Shown piece after piece: positions 25,663 through 33,646 of a DNA stretch of 64,000 bases (positions are counted from its first letter, which is position 1; each line of letters begins with the position of its first letter). The DNA is taken from the NCBI RefSeq assembly GCF_004114795.1, contig NZ_CP035311.1:1240001-1304000 (forward strand), read 5' to 3'. The notes under the pieces were generated by a model. The model had not been told where the DNA came from. It searched no databases and saw only the letters and a list, made by a program, of their open reading frames with translations. The DNA comes from Janthinobacterium sp. 17J80-10 (GTDB lineage: Bacteria; Pseudomonadota; Gammaproteobacteria; Burkholderiales; Burkholderiaceae_D). Both the position numbers and the translations under genes were made by a program.

Positions 25663-26373
25663 CTACACGTCAATCCAGGCACCCTTGAACAGGACCGGTC
25701 CACTTGGCGCATTCCGGTTTGGCGAGCCGCCCCTGGGCTCGAGTGAAATTGCCAGAGCCGGTACCGCGTCCGGCGTGAGGTCGGCAGGGAAGGGGAGCGA
25801 TGAGGCGCCATTTGCCGCGACGAGGCCAAGCGACCGGGGCGGGGCACCTGTGGGTAACGCCCATAATTCCAGGCTTTTATCTGCTGCTACGCTCTGGGGA
25901 CTGACGACCTTTATGACCAGTCTGCGTTTTGCACTGTCGCCCGTGATGACAATTGTCGTTTGGCCTGCAGCATCTGCCAGGGCGGCGACATAGCTTGCAG
26001 CCGGCACGTCGTCCAGTGGCCGGGTCAGCATTACTGCCAGCAGGATTGTGGCCATTGCGGAAGAAGCAATCGCCAGGTTACGCCAGAACTGCAGGTTCGA
26101 CGTCAAGCCACGCAACCACGTCGGGCCGGGTTGCCGCTTGCCTGACCAAAGCTTGTGTTCTACCGCTTGCCACACCCGAGCCGGCGGCGTCACGGCAGGC
26201 GCCAGTTCGCCAAGCGGCGCAAGCCTGTCATGCCATTCGGCGGTCTCCCGGCGCAGATTCGCGTCATCCTTCAGCCAGGATTCAAAACGCCGGCGCGCGC
26301 CACCGCGCAGCGTTCCCAATACGTATTCCGCTGCCAGCTTGTTGCGCAGACTGTCATTGTCGCGGATGTTCAT
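25663..26373 (-). CDS. Anti-sigma factor, RskA-like
   Basis: 236 residues. The N-terminal 75 residues (RNKLAAEYVLGTLRGGARRRFESWLKDDANLRRETAEWHDRLAPLGELA) are an anti-sigma domain of the RskA/ChrR type. A membrane helix follows near residues 95-115 (LAIASSAMATILLAVML), and the periplasmic part is the RskA C-terminal domain (AALADAAGQTTIVITGDSAKRRLVIKVVSPQSVAADKSLELWALPTG). It would hold the co-encoded sigma factor at the membrane and release it on a signal, possibly by proteolysis. The ATG at 26373 overlaps the sigma gene stop by 4 bases, indicating coupling. Confidence 0.88.
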   Translation of the reverse strand: MNIRDNDSLRNKLAAEYVLGTLRGGARRRFESWLKDDANLRRETAEWHDRLAPLGELAPAVTPPARVWQAVEHKLWSGKRQPGPTWLRGLTSNLQFWRNLAIASSAMATILLAVMLTRPLDDVPAASYVAALADAAGQTTIVITGDSAKRRLVIKVVSPQSVAADKSLELWALPTGAPPRSLGLVAANGASSLPFPADLTPDAVPALAISLEPRGGSPNRNAPSGPVLFKGAWIDV

Positions 26374-26987
26374 GCGCCCTCCCATTTGGCCAGGCAAAGC
26401 CTCAAGCGCTCCAGGCCGCGGCGGATCCAGGTTTTTACAGTGCCGATCGGCAGCTGCATTTGCTCGGCGACGTCGCCATGAGAGAGGTCATGATAGAACG
26501 CGAGTGCGATGGCTTGCCGGTGCAAGCCCTCCAGCCGCTTGAAACATTGCGCCAGCGCCGCTGCATTTTCGCTGAGCTGGACGAGTTCGAGGGGGGTGGG
26601 GGCCTGGCCAGCCAGTTCATCCGTTGCCTGCTGCATGCCCCCCTCCTTGTAAATGTCTGCATCGATTTCGACGGCATGGTCGGCGCGTCGCAGCAAATCA
26701 AATGCCTTGTTGCGCACGATTGTCGTCATCCATGTCATCGGCGCGGCAAGGCTGGCCTGGTACGCGGATGCGTTATTCCAGATGCTGATAAAGCTTTCCT
26801 GCAATACCTCTTCTGCCGCTTCCCGCCTACTCAATATACGCAAGGCAAAGCCAAACAGTTTCGGCGATGTCGTGTCATAGAGCTGGCGAAAAGCCTGCCT
26901 GTCATGCCTGGCCGTCGCGGCCAGCCAAGCTTTCAATTGTTGCGGATCCAGAGTCGACAATTTCGCATCCATTCGCATGAGAGGCAT
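26370..26987 (-). CDS. ECF sigma factor, SigK-like
   Basis: About 205 residues. Region 2 includes RQLYDTTSPKLFGFALRILSRREAAEEVLQESFISIWNNASAYQ and the WMTTIVRNKAFDLLRR core-binding/-10 recognition segment; region 4 is LEGLHRQAIALAFYHDLSHGDVAEQMQLPIGTVKTWIRRGLERLRLCL with a helix-turn-helix for the -35 element. The start is not certain: the open frame reaches 27041, but a TATAAT-like sequence overlaps that end and no start has a strong ribosome-binding site; ATG at 26987 or 26972 is more likely. It is coupled to the RskA-like anti-sigma gene and follows the fasciclin gene, the order seen for SigK targets. Confidence 0.87.
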   Translation of the reverse strand: MPLMRMDAKLSTLDPQQLKAWLAATARHDRQAFRQLYDTTSPKLFGFALRILSRREAAEEVLQESFISIWNNASAYQASLAAPMTWMTTIVRNKAFDLLRRADHAVEIDADIYKEGGMQQATDELAGQAPTPLELVQLSENAAALAQCFKRLEGLHRQAIALAFYHDLSHGDVAEQMQLPIGTVKTWIRRGLERLRLCLAKWEGA

Positions 26988-27063
26988 GTGGGACGCAGCC
27001 CCGTTCCCGCCCGAGGTTTGCTTAAAGCCGCGCGTGGCCATTATACATATCGATGCAAATGCG

Positions 27064-27100
27064 CCTGCCCGGCACGATAGCTGACGGTGCGCCGGGCAGG
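27064..27100 (-). terminator. Long GC-rich inverted repeat after the fasciclin gene
   Basis: Perfect 10-bp arms CCTGCCCGGC (27064-27073) and GCCGGGCAGG (27091-27100) around a 17-base loop, 15 bases beyond the fasciclin stop codon and before the sigma-factor gene. There is no T tract on the leftward side, so it may partly terminate or stabilise the fasciclin mRNA. Confidence 0.5.
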
Positions 27101-27115
27101 TAACGGGTAGGAAAA

Positions 27116-27670
27116 TTACTTCGGCATCAGCACGGTATCGATCACGTTGATGACCCCGTTCGACTGATACACGTCATAGGTACTGATATTGGCGCCATTG
27201 CCAGCTTCATCCTTGACATGGATATTGTGCATCCCGTTCTTGGCAAACCAGAGCTTGCCGCCGCTTGCCGTGGCAAGCTCAAGCTTGCCATTGTTTTTCG
27301 CGATTCCCTTGGACAGGGCGTCAAAGTCATACTTTCCCGGGACGACGTGATAAGTCAGGATTTTGGTCAGTGTCGCCTTGCTTTCCGGCTTTACCAGTGT
27401 ATCGACTGTACCTGCTGGCAATTTGCCGAAGGCGGCATTGGTCGGGGCGAAGACGGTAAACGGGCCTTTTCCCTTGAGCGTGTCGACCAGGCCTGCGGCT
27501 TTGACGGCAGCCACGAGCGTCGTGTGGTCGGCGGAATTGACGGCGTTATCGATGATGTCTTTGGCCGGGAACATGCTCTGGCCGCCAACCATTACGGGAT
27601 CGGCGGCAACTGCCAGGCTGGCAGCGGCGAGGGACAGGGACAGAATCATTGCGTGGCTGATTTTTTTCAT
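27116..27670 (-). CDS. Secreted fasciclin-domain protein
   Basis: 184 residues. A signal peptide (MKKISHAMILSLSLAAASLAVAA) is followed by one complete FAS1 domain: DIIDNAVNSADHTTLVAAVKAAGLVDTLKGKGPFTVFAPTNAAFGKLP (H1 region) and TYHVVPGKYDF plus the C-terminal YQSNGVINVIDTVLMP (H2 region). FAS1 proteins are extracellular adhesion-type proteins, like mycobacterial MPT70/MPT83. The ATG at 27670 has AGGA 6 bases upstream. It lies directly upstream of the sigma/anti-sigma pair, and is the most likely direct target of that sigma factor. A possible ECF-type promoter (AATCC ... CGTAT) lies about 40-60 bases upstream, at low confidence. Confidence 0.93.
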   Translation of the reverse strand: MKKISHAMILSLSLAAASLAVAADPVMVGGQSMFPAKDIIDNAVNSADHTTLVAAVKAAGLVDTLKGKGPFTVFAPTNAAFGKLPAGTVDTLVKPESKATLTKILTYHVVPGKYDFDALSKGIAKNNGKLELATASGGKLWFAKNGMHNIHVKDEAGNGANISTYDVYQSNGVINVIDTVLMPK

Positions 27671-27822
27671 GATCATTCCTAAAAAATGAATTATTTGAGG
27701 GACTGCCTCCCTATATACGGAAGGGCCCGGCAATTGGATTCAATTATTTTCAGGATAGATGATCGCCATACGGTCAGGCGCCAGTGCAGAAGACCTGGCG
27801 GCCCTGGGCATGGGCATTTTGT

Positions 27823-28218
27823 CTAGCGCTGCTTTCCCCGACCTCTGATAAATGCCGAGAAAAGATCGCCCACCGGCATCGTATCCGCCTCGTCACGGTC
27901 AACGTAATATTTCTCGTCCGGCACGGCAAACGCTTCGAGGCCATCGAACCGGACTAGTCCCTGCACCTGTCTGTCAAGTTGGTCCAGCAACCCCGTCAGG
28001 GCAGTGCGCGACAGATGCAATCGCGGCGACACGCCTGGCAAATACTGGTCTGCCCCTTCGACTGCCACCACCGCAATTCTGCGCAGCGTGGGTGGATAGA
28101 CCGGATGCGTGGTGTCGTTCTTGATGATGGTGCAGGCGCTGACCTCGCCGTTGCGCACGCTGTCGAGTTTTTGCAGCAGAGTGGCGAGATCGCGCCGGGA
28201 CAGATAGAGCTTTTCCAT
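27823..28218 (-). CDS. Hypothetical protein
   Basis: 131 residues starting MEKLYLSRRDLATLLQKLDSVRNGEVSACTIIKNDTTHPVYPPTLRRIAVVAVEGADQYLP. The first half is a helix followed by alternating strands; the second half includes HLSRTALTGLLDQLDRQVQGLVRFDG and DEKYYVDRDEADTMPVGDLFSAFIRGRGKQR. No domain was recognised. The start at 28218 was chosen because the upstream frame overlaps the next gene and lacks similar composition. It follows the oxidoreductase-like gene by 20 bases in the same direction, so the two probably form an operon. Confidence 0.65.
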   Translation of the reverse strand: MEKLYLSRRDLATLLQKLDSVRNGEVSACTIIKNDTTHPVYPPTLRRIAVVAVEGADQYLPGVSPRLHLSRTALTGLLDQLDRQVQGLVRFDGLEAFAVPDEKYYVDRDEADTMPVGDLFSAFIRGRGKQR

Positions 28219-28238
28219 TTTTTCGCCAATAGGTAATG

Positions 28239-28469
28239 TCAGCCTTGCTTCTGTAAAGCTTCCTGCGCCTGCTCGCACCAGTAGCCGACTGCATTGAAAT
28301 ACCCTTCCCATACGCAACCATTGCAGCCACGGCCGCAGCAACTGGTGGGTTCTTCCGGCGGATCACGCAGCACAATGCCGCGCTCGGCCAGCTTTGCACT
28401 GAGGCCGGCAATCCATTGCCTGGCTTGATAGGCGCTGTCAGGTGCAAGAGTTTGGGAATCGTCGTTCAT
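28239..28469 (-). CDS. Oxidoreductase-like N-terminal domain protein, Cys-rich
   Basis: 76 residues. The core PPEEPTSCCGRGCNGCVWEGYFNAVGYW matches the small 'oxidoreductase-like' domain, a Cys cluster (CC-GRGCNGC) followed by W-E/D-x-Y, found alone in bacteria and at the N-terminus of larger eukaryotic proteins. The four cysteines may bind a metal or Fe-S centre; function is unproven. The rest is helical. It precedes the 27823-28218 gene in a likely two-gene operon. Confidence 0.8.
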   Translation of the reverse strand: MNDDSQTLAPDSAYQARQWIAGLSAKLAERGIVLRDPPEEPTSCCGRGCNGCVWEGYFNAVGYWCEQAQEALQKQG

Positions 28470-28610
28470 CGGTCAAGTGTCGTTGCATTGGCAAAAAGAA
28501 CGCCAATTCATAAAAACACTTAATCATAAACACTTTGGATGCCAAAGGGGGTGGTCAGCCCATTTGAATGCCGCGCCCCGAAGAGCGCGGCATTGAGGCG
28601 ATATCAAGAA

Positions 28611-28922
28611 TTAACGCGTGCCACTCGATGTGCCAGACGGAGGAGTGCCGGTTGTGCCAGATGTGCCGGATGTTCCCGAGCCACTTGAGGAGGGAGTGCC
28701 GTAGGTCGTGCCGTAAGGCGTGCCGGAAGACGACGATTCGCTGGAGGAGGGAGAATTGCTCAATGGTGAAGTCGAGCCCTTGACCGCGCCGCTTGCAGCA
28801 CCCGACTCGGCAGAAGACCCGGACGAGCCGGACGAACCCGACGAAGACTTGTCGGATGTGCCGGCTGTGGTACAAGCAGTGAAGGCAAGCGCGCAAGCGA
28901 GAGGAATAATCCAATTTTTCAT
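28611..28922 (-). CDS. Small Ser/Gly/Thr-rich lipoprotein
   Basis: 103 residues. The signal peptide MKNWIIPLACALAFTAC has a good lipobox (LAFTAC, Cys17). The mature part is of extremely low complexity: runs of Ser and Gly (DKSSSGSSGSSGSSAESG) and Gly-Thr-Ser-Pro repeats to the end, with no recognisable fold. AAGGAG lies upstream of the ATG at 28922. It may be a surface spacer or unstructured envelope lipoprotein. It stands alone. Confidence 0.75.
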   Translation of the reverse strand: MKNWIIPLACALAFTACTTAGTSDKSSSGSSGSSGSSAESGAASGAVKGSTSPLSNSPSSSESSSSGTPYGTTYGTPSSSGSGTSGTSGTTGTPPSGTSSGTR

Positions 28923-29141
28923 AAGAGCTCCTTGGTAGATTTCTAAATAGCACCGCATACTGGCAGACGCCAGGTTTGTAGAAGTTGCTATACAACCAAA
29001 GTTCCCGTAAAGCCCGCTATTCCTTCCCAATAGAAAGTGAACATGGCTTCGCATTGAGAAACCATAAATGCAGCGGTTCCTCGAAGAATTGGCGCGGCTG
29101 GCGGTTGGAAACGAGAATAGTGCGTTGCGTGTGCATGAAAG

Positions 29142-31121
29142 TCAGGCGCCGGTTCGCTGGCGATGAAACACCAGCGGACTGTAGGGCACCGCCGAGGGCG
29201 GCGGCGAGTTCAGGATGCCCGGTTTCATGGCCCCCACGACATGCATCTCGCAGGGCTTGCAATCAAAGCGCAGGGTGTAGCGCTCGTTGCCGGAGACCAG
29301 CGTCATCGGTTCGGCGCGCACCTGGCCTTGCACACCCTGCACCCCCTTGGCCTGCTTGGGGCACAGGTTGAAGGAAAAGCGCAGGCAGTGCTTGGTGATC
29401 ATCAGCGATACTTCGCCGGCTTCTTCATGTTTTTCATAGGCCGCGTCGATCAGTTGCACGCCGTGCTTGTGATAAAAGGCGCGCGCCTTTTCATTGTAAA
29501 CATTGGCAAGATAGGAGAGCTGCGTTTCCGGATAGGCCGGGCGCGGCTGCGCAGGCGCCTTGCGCTGCGGGCGCTGCCATGCTGCCAGGCGTGCGGCCTC
29601 GTGGGCTGCTATCGCATCGCGGCGCAGCGCGTTGATGGCCGCTGCCGGCACAAACCAGGGCTGCGACAGCGCCAGGGAGATCTCGCCGGCCTCGAACATG
29701 GTGTTGCCGAGCTTGGCCAGGCTCGCACGCAGCGCGGCGTCGGCCTGGGCGGCCTGTTGCGCCGGCTGCAGCGTCATCGTCACGGCGGTTGTGCTGGTGA
29801 CACCGTCGTCGTCGCAAAGCGTCAGAAGCAAACCGTCGGCATGCTCGGCGAGCGTCATCGCCAGCGCCAGCTTGCGTTCGGCTGATTTTTTCTGCAGCGC
29901 CGCTTCCCACTGGTGGTCGCTGTTACGATGGATCACGCTGCCTGGCTTCAAACCGGCCAGGGCACTCATGGTTTCATTGGGGAAGATGCGCCAGCGCTGG
30001 CCTTCCGCCTCCTCACCCAGCTTCTCGACCCGGTTGGCGCGGATGCCGACCGTATCGCGTTTGTGCATGTAATTCAAGCCATCGCCATTGGCCAGCGGCG
30101 CATTTGCCACCAGGTCGAAATGGTCGCTTCCCAGGCGGGCAACCACGCCCAGTTCCACGCCGACGTATTTGGGCGAATCGAAGGCGCCGATGTCCGGCTG
30201 GCGTTCCTGCGCAAAGTAATCGGTGTGGCCGCGGTGGAAGTTCTTGTCCACGTCCGGCGTAAACGACAATCGGGTGCGTCCGCTGGCCGCGCGCGAAAGC
30301 TCGGGCCGGCGTTCCAGGATTTCATCGAGCAGCAGCCGGTAGTGGCCGGTGATGTTCTTCACGTAGCCCATGTCCTTGTAGCGCCCCTCGATCTTGAACG
30401 AGCGGATGCCGGCATCGATCAGGGCTTCCATGTTGCGGCTCTGGTCATTGTCCTTCATCGACAGCAGGTGTTTTTCGTACGCCACCACGCGGCCCTGGCC
30501 ATCGGTGAGCGTATAGGGCAGGCGGCAGGCTTGCGAGCAGTCGCCGCGGTTGGCGCTGCGGCCGGTATCGGCGTGGGAGATGTAACACTGGCCGGAAAAC
30601 GCCACGCACAGCGCGCCGTGAACGAAATACTCGAGCGGCGTATCGACTTCCTTGCGGATGGCACGGATCTGCTCCAGGCTCAGTTCGCGCGCCAGCACCA
30701 GCTGGGAAAAGCCCACGGCGCCCAGGAAGCGCGCCTTGTCCACCGTGCGGATATCGCATTGCGTGCTGGCGTGCAGCTGGATCGGCGGCAGGTCCATTTC
30801 GAGCAGTCCCATATCCTGCACGATGAGGGCGTCGACGCCGGCGTCAAACAGTTGCCAGATCTGCTTGCGTGCAGCCTCCAGTTCGGCATCGTGCAGGATG
30901 GTATTCATCGTGACGAAAATGCGGGCGTGGTAGCGGTGGGCAAATTCCACCAGGCTGGCGATGTCCTCCAGCGCGTTGCTGGCATTGTGGCGTGCTCCAA
31001 ACCCCGGGCCGCCGATATAGACAGCGTCAGCGCCATGCAGGATGGCTTCACGGCCGATTTCGGCGGTTTTGGCGGGGGCGAGCAATTCGAGCTGGGAGGG
31101 GAGCAGGGACATGGGAAGCAT
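29142..31121 (-). CDS. rlhA: U32-family 23S rRNA C2501 hydroxylase (RlhA)
   Basis: 659 residues, close to E. coli RlhA/YdcP (about 650). The N-terminal barrel begins QLELLAPAKTAEIGREAILHGADAVYIGGPGFGAR, and the U32 signature region is EYFVHGALCVAFSGQCYISHADTGRSANRGDCSQACRLPY with the conserved cysteines proposed to hold a metal cluster; SFKIEGRYKDMGYVKNITGHYR follows. The C-terminal extension (about 330-659), with CLRFSFNLCPKQ and FDCKPCEMHV, separates RlhA from shorter U32 proteins such as TrhP. The role is prephenate-dependent hydroxylation of C2501 in 23S rRNA. The start is either ATG at 31121 or the one 9 bases later. Confidence 0.87.
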   Translation of the reverse strand: MLPMSLLPSQLELLAPAKTAEIGREAILHGADAVYIGGPGFGARHNASNALEDIASLVEFAHRYHARIFVTMNTILHDAELEAARKQIWQLFDAGVDALIVQDMGLLEMDLPPIQLHASTQCDIRTVDKARFLGAVGFSQLVLARELSLEQIRAIRKEVDTPLEYFVHGALCVAFSGQCYISHADTGRSANRGDCSQACRLPYTLTDGQGRVVAYEKHLLSMKDNDQSRNMEALIDAGIRSFKIEGRYKDMGYVKNITGHYRLLLDEILERRPELSRAASGRTRLSFTPDVDKNFHRGHTDYFAQERQPDIGAFDSPKYVGVELGVVARLGSDHFDLVANAPLANGDGLNYMHKRDTVGIRANRVEKLGEEAEGQRWRIFPNETMSALAGLKPGSVIHRNSDHQWEAALQKKSAERKLALAMTLAEHADGLLLTLCDDDGVTSTTAVTMTLQPAQQAAQADAALRASLAKLGNTMFEAGEISLALSQPWFVPAAAINALRRDAIAAHEAARLAAWQRPQRKAPAQPRPAYPETQLSYLANVYNEKARAFYHKHGVQLIDAAYEKHEEAGEVSLMITKHCLRFSFNLCPKQAKGVQGVQGQVRAEPMTLVSGNERYTLRFDCKPCEMHVVGAMKPGILNSPPPSAVPYSPLVFHRQRTGA

Positions 31122-31279
31122 CCGATCAGGCGAAGGCGGTAATTATAGCCAAAGGCGGCCCCGGCCGGACGCCGCGGCGGCCTCCAGCGCGAGTCGGCTC
31201 GGCAAAGTCGCCGGAAACAGGTTTGGCTAAAGATCTGCGGAAAAATGCCGTAAATGCGGTAAGGATCAGCGAGGTTGTC

Positions 31280-31762
31280 ATGAAAATTGACCCATCTGCA
31301 ACAAATTACGCCAGCACGCTCGCAGCGCTCGACCAGGGCGAGGCAAGCAAGGGCGCACACCCGGAGGCAACGGCTTCCACGGAGCATGGTGCTTCGGCAA
31401 TCGTTTCCATTTCGGACTCTGCCAAGCTGGCAGCGCAAGCCGCCGATGCCGATATCCCGCCGCCGCCATCGATCGATGCGCCGGACAACCCGGCCATTTC
31501 AGCTGGAAATAATCCAGACGTCTTCCTGGACAAGCTGTTGCTGGAAATGCTCTCCGGACGCAAGATTCAAGGCATCAGTGTGGCGGACTTGCAGGCAGTC
31601 CGCGACAGCGGCGCCAACAGCGACCTGTTGTTAAAACGCATCGAGCGGGCGGCATTGCGTGCCGGTTTCGCCATCGAGCGCCAGATACCGCAAGAACAGG
31701 CAACCGTCGACCAGACCACGTTCCAGGCCAAGGGCGTCGTCCGCGCTGCCCATGACAGTTAG
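31280..31762 (+). CDS. Hypothetical protein
   Basis: 160 residues, no signal peptide. The first 75 residues are low-complexity and Ala/Ser/Pro-rich (KLAAQAADADIPPPPSIDAPDNP), probably disordered. The C-terminal half is helical: DVFLDKLLLEMLSGRKIQGISVADLQAVRDSGANSDLLLKRIERAALRAGFAIERQI. No family was recognised. GAGGT precedes the ATG. It is divergent from rlhA by 158 bases and followed by the hydrolase gene. Confidence 0.55.
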   Translation: MKIDPSATNYASTLAALDQGEASKGAHPEATASTEHGASAIVSISDSAKLAAQAADADIPPPPSIDAPDNPAISAGNNPDVFLDKLLLEMLSGRKIQGISVADLQAVRDSGANSDLLLKRIERAALRAGFAIERQIPQEQATVDQTTFQAKGVVRAAHDS

Positions 31763-31879
31763 TGCTTACAAGCACTCCCCAAAGCAGCCTGGCATACCAC
31801 CCTCCGAACGGAGGGTGTGAACAATCGTGCCGCGGGCATGGCGCCGGACTATACTCACAAAAAATTTGGGGAGTATGGA

Positions 31880-32728
31880 ATGCTCGATGAAATCAAGCCT
31901 GCCCTGGAAGGCACTGTCCATGTCAAGGGCGTCGATATCCATTACGAATACTTTGGCGAGCGTGGCCGCCCGGTGATGGTGATCCTGAACGGCGTGGCAA
32001 TGGAGACCCTCTCCTGGTACCGGCTGCTGCCGAACGTGTTGCCGATCATGGATGTGCTGCTGTGGGACTACCGCGGCCAGGGGCAGTCCACGGCAGACGA
32101 CGTGCCCTACAGCGTGGAAGAGGCGGCAGACCATCTGGTGGCGATTCTGGATGCGCTGCAACTGGAAAAGCACCAGGTCAACCTGCTCGGCGTATCCACC
32201 GGCAGCATCATCGTTGCGGAAACCTTGCGGCGCTTCCAGCACAGGGTCAATCGCGCCGTCATGTCGGGCGTGTTGCTGCAAAAGGCATTGAGCTTCAAGC
32301 TGGACTCGGAATTCGGCATCCGCATGCTGCGGGAAAACCGCGCCGATATGTGGGCAGACAGCCTGTATACCAAAATCTTCAGCGACCGCTTCCTGACGGA
32401 ATTTGCCGACGCCATCCCTGCCATGCAATACATGCTCGTCATGCGCTACAAAAACAAGGAACATGCGCTTGCCCGCATCATCGAAGCGCAATCGCACTAC
32501 CTGTGGGAGATCGAACAATACCGTTCGCAGTTCGAGGAAGTGACCACGCCGATACTGGTGCTGGCCGGGGCCGAAGACAAGCTGGTGCCGCCGTTCTATC
32601 AAAAACGCGTTGCGGCCATGTTTCCGCGCGCGGACCTGAAGCAGTATCCCGAGTGCGCGCATATTCCCTTCTTTGAAACGCCCGTGCGGGCGTTCGCCGA
32701 CAGCATGCGGTTTTTGCTGGCAAAGTGA
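31880..32728 (+). CDS. Alpha/beta-fold hydrolase
   Basis: 282 residues. Standard alpha/beta hydrolase elements: oxyanion region VILNGVAMETLSWYRLLPNVLP, DYRGQGQSTADDVPYS, nucleophile elbow GVSTGS (Ser within V-S-T-G), acid in LAGAEDKLVPPF and the histidine in YPECAHIPFFETPVRAFADSM. The long lid (about 125-195) is helical and charged. GGGGAG 7 bases before the ATG at 31880 decides the start over an upstream frame. Substrate unknown; esterase, C-C hydrolase or thioesterase roles are all possible. Confidence 0.8.
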   Translation: MLDEIKPALEGTVHVKGVDIHYEYFGERGRPVMVILNGVAMETLSWYRLLPNVLPIMDVLLWDYRGQGQSTADDVPYSVEEAADHLVAILDALQLEKHQVNLLGVSTGSIIVAETLRRFQHRVNRAVMSGVLLQKALSFKLDSEFGIRMLRENRADMWADSLYTKIFSDRFLTEFADAIPAMQYMLVMRYKNKEHALARIIEAQSHYLWEIEQYRSQFEEVTTPILVLAGAEDKLVPPFYQKRVAAMFPRADLKQYPECAHIPFFETPVRAFADSMRFLLAK

Positions 32729-32877
32729 GATCCGGGCGGCTGATTGCTAACACAGGTAATCAGCGTGCCGATAAAAACCTTAAGAACTTTCAGTTGATCC
32801 GCCCATCATACTGCCATTCGCTTTGATTATGGTTAGCATCCGGGACTTCATGTTCCCGGAGGTTATGCCTCATTCCC

Positions 32878-33219
32878 ATGCTGGATGGTTTCAAGAAAAA
32901 TCCTGTTGATGAACGCTCGTCGCCACGCCGGCCGATCCGTTGCAAAGTCAAGATAACTGGCCCGACAGGCCAAACGATCCATGGCGAGAGCTTCGACTTG
33001 TCCACTGGCGGGATTGGTGTCGTTCTCGACATTCAACTTGCCTTGGGCGCGGTATGCACCGTCATGTTTGCGCCGTTTACACACGGTAGTGTCAAGTCGG
33101 TCAATGTGACCGCCTCCGTTGCATATTGCATGCTGAACTCCGCCGGATTCCGTACCGGTTTCCAGTTCATCAATATCCCCGCTGCGACTACGGCAATTAT
33201 TGCCAGCATCATCGGATAG
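32878..33219 (+). CDS. PilZ-domain c-di-GMP receptor
   Basis: 113 residues consisting of one PilZ domain. The c-di-GMP-binding motifs are present: the arginine cluster SPRRPIRCKV (Arg17, Arg18, Arg21) and DLSTGGIGV (Asp40, Ser42, Gly45), followed by a beta-barrel ending SAGFRTGFQFINIP. As a single-domain receptor it probably modulates motility, pili or exopolysaccharide export through protein contact. Two GGDEF-containing genes lie in the same window (40947-42506 and 51936-53621). Confidence 0.85.
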   Translation: MLDGFKKNPVDERSSPRRPIRCKVKITGPTGQTIHGESFDLSTGGIGVVLDIQLALGAVCTVMFAPFTHGSVKSVNVTASVAYCMLNSAGFRTGFQFINIPAATTAIIASIIG

Positions 33220-33646
33220 CGTTCCGTTCTCCGGCTTTCCCCCGCCTTTTCCTGCACCTTCCCACTACTCGCCGGGCCAATGCGGCTGGCGGATTGTTCC
33301 GCGTTGCCACAGATTATTAACTTATGTTAATTCCCTCTCCGTTCGGAGTGTTGTTTTCCACAGAGCAATAGAATAGAGTGGTTTCCAGGGAGTAATTTTT
33401 CTCTTTGCCGGCATGTCCAGCGACTGAAAGGAGTAGATGTTCATTAGATAAACTTATCCGTTCAACCCTTTGCATCGTGTGCGTTCGTCATCACAAAAGT
33501 CGCTTGAAGCGACAGGCATGGCGGGCACAGTGAGTCTGCAAGGGGAAGAGGCGAAGGGAAAAAAGGAGCCCGACGTCGCACGCGGAACAATGGATCAAAG
33601 CATGTCCATTTCAAAAAAAGTGCACTTATTATTCGGAGACATAAAA
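33220..33646 (+). other. Long intergenic leader upstream of phaZ7
   Basis: About 427 bases without a convincing gene. It contains the inverted repeat TTAAC-TTAT-GTTAA (33317-33330) in an AT-rich stretch that is the best promoter/operator candidate, and a purine-rich stretch near 33540-33570. An in-frame extension of the phaZ7 reading frame begins at 33470 but lacks family similarity. The length suggests complex regulation of depolymerase expression. Confidence 0.45.

Noticed and set aside
29913-31142. 409-codon plus-strand frame over rlhA
   Set aside because: The minus strand carries the full RlhA protein with its cysteine motifs; the plus frame has no family or start signals.
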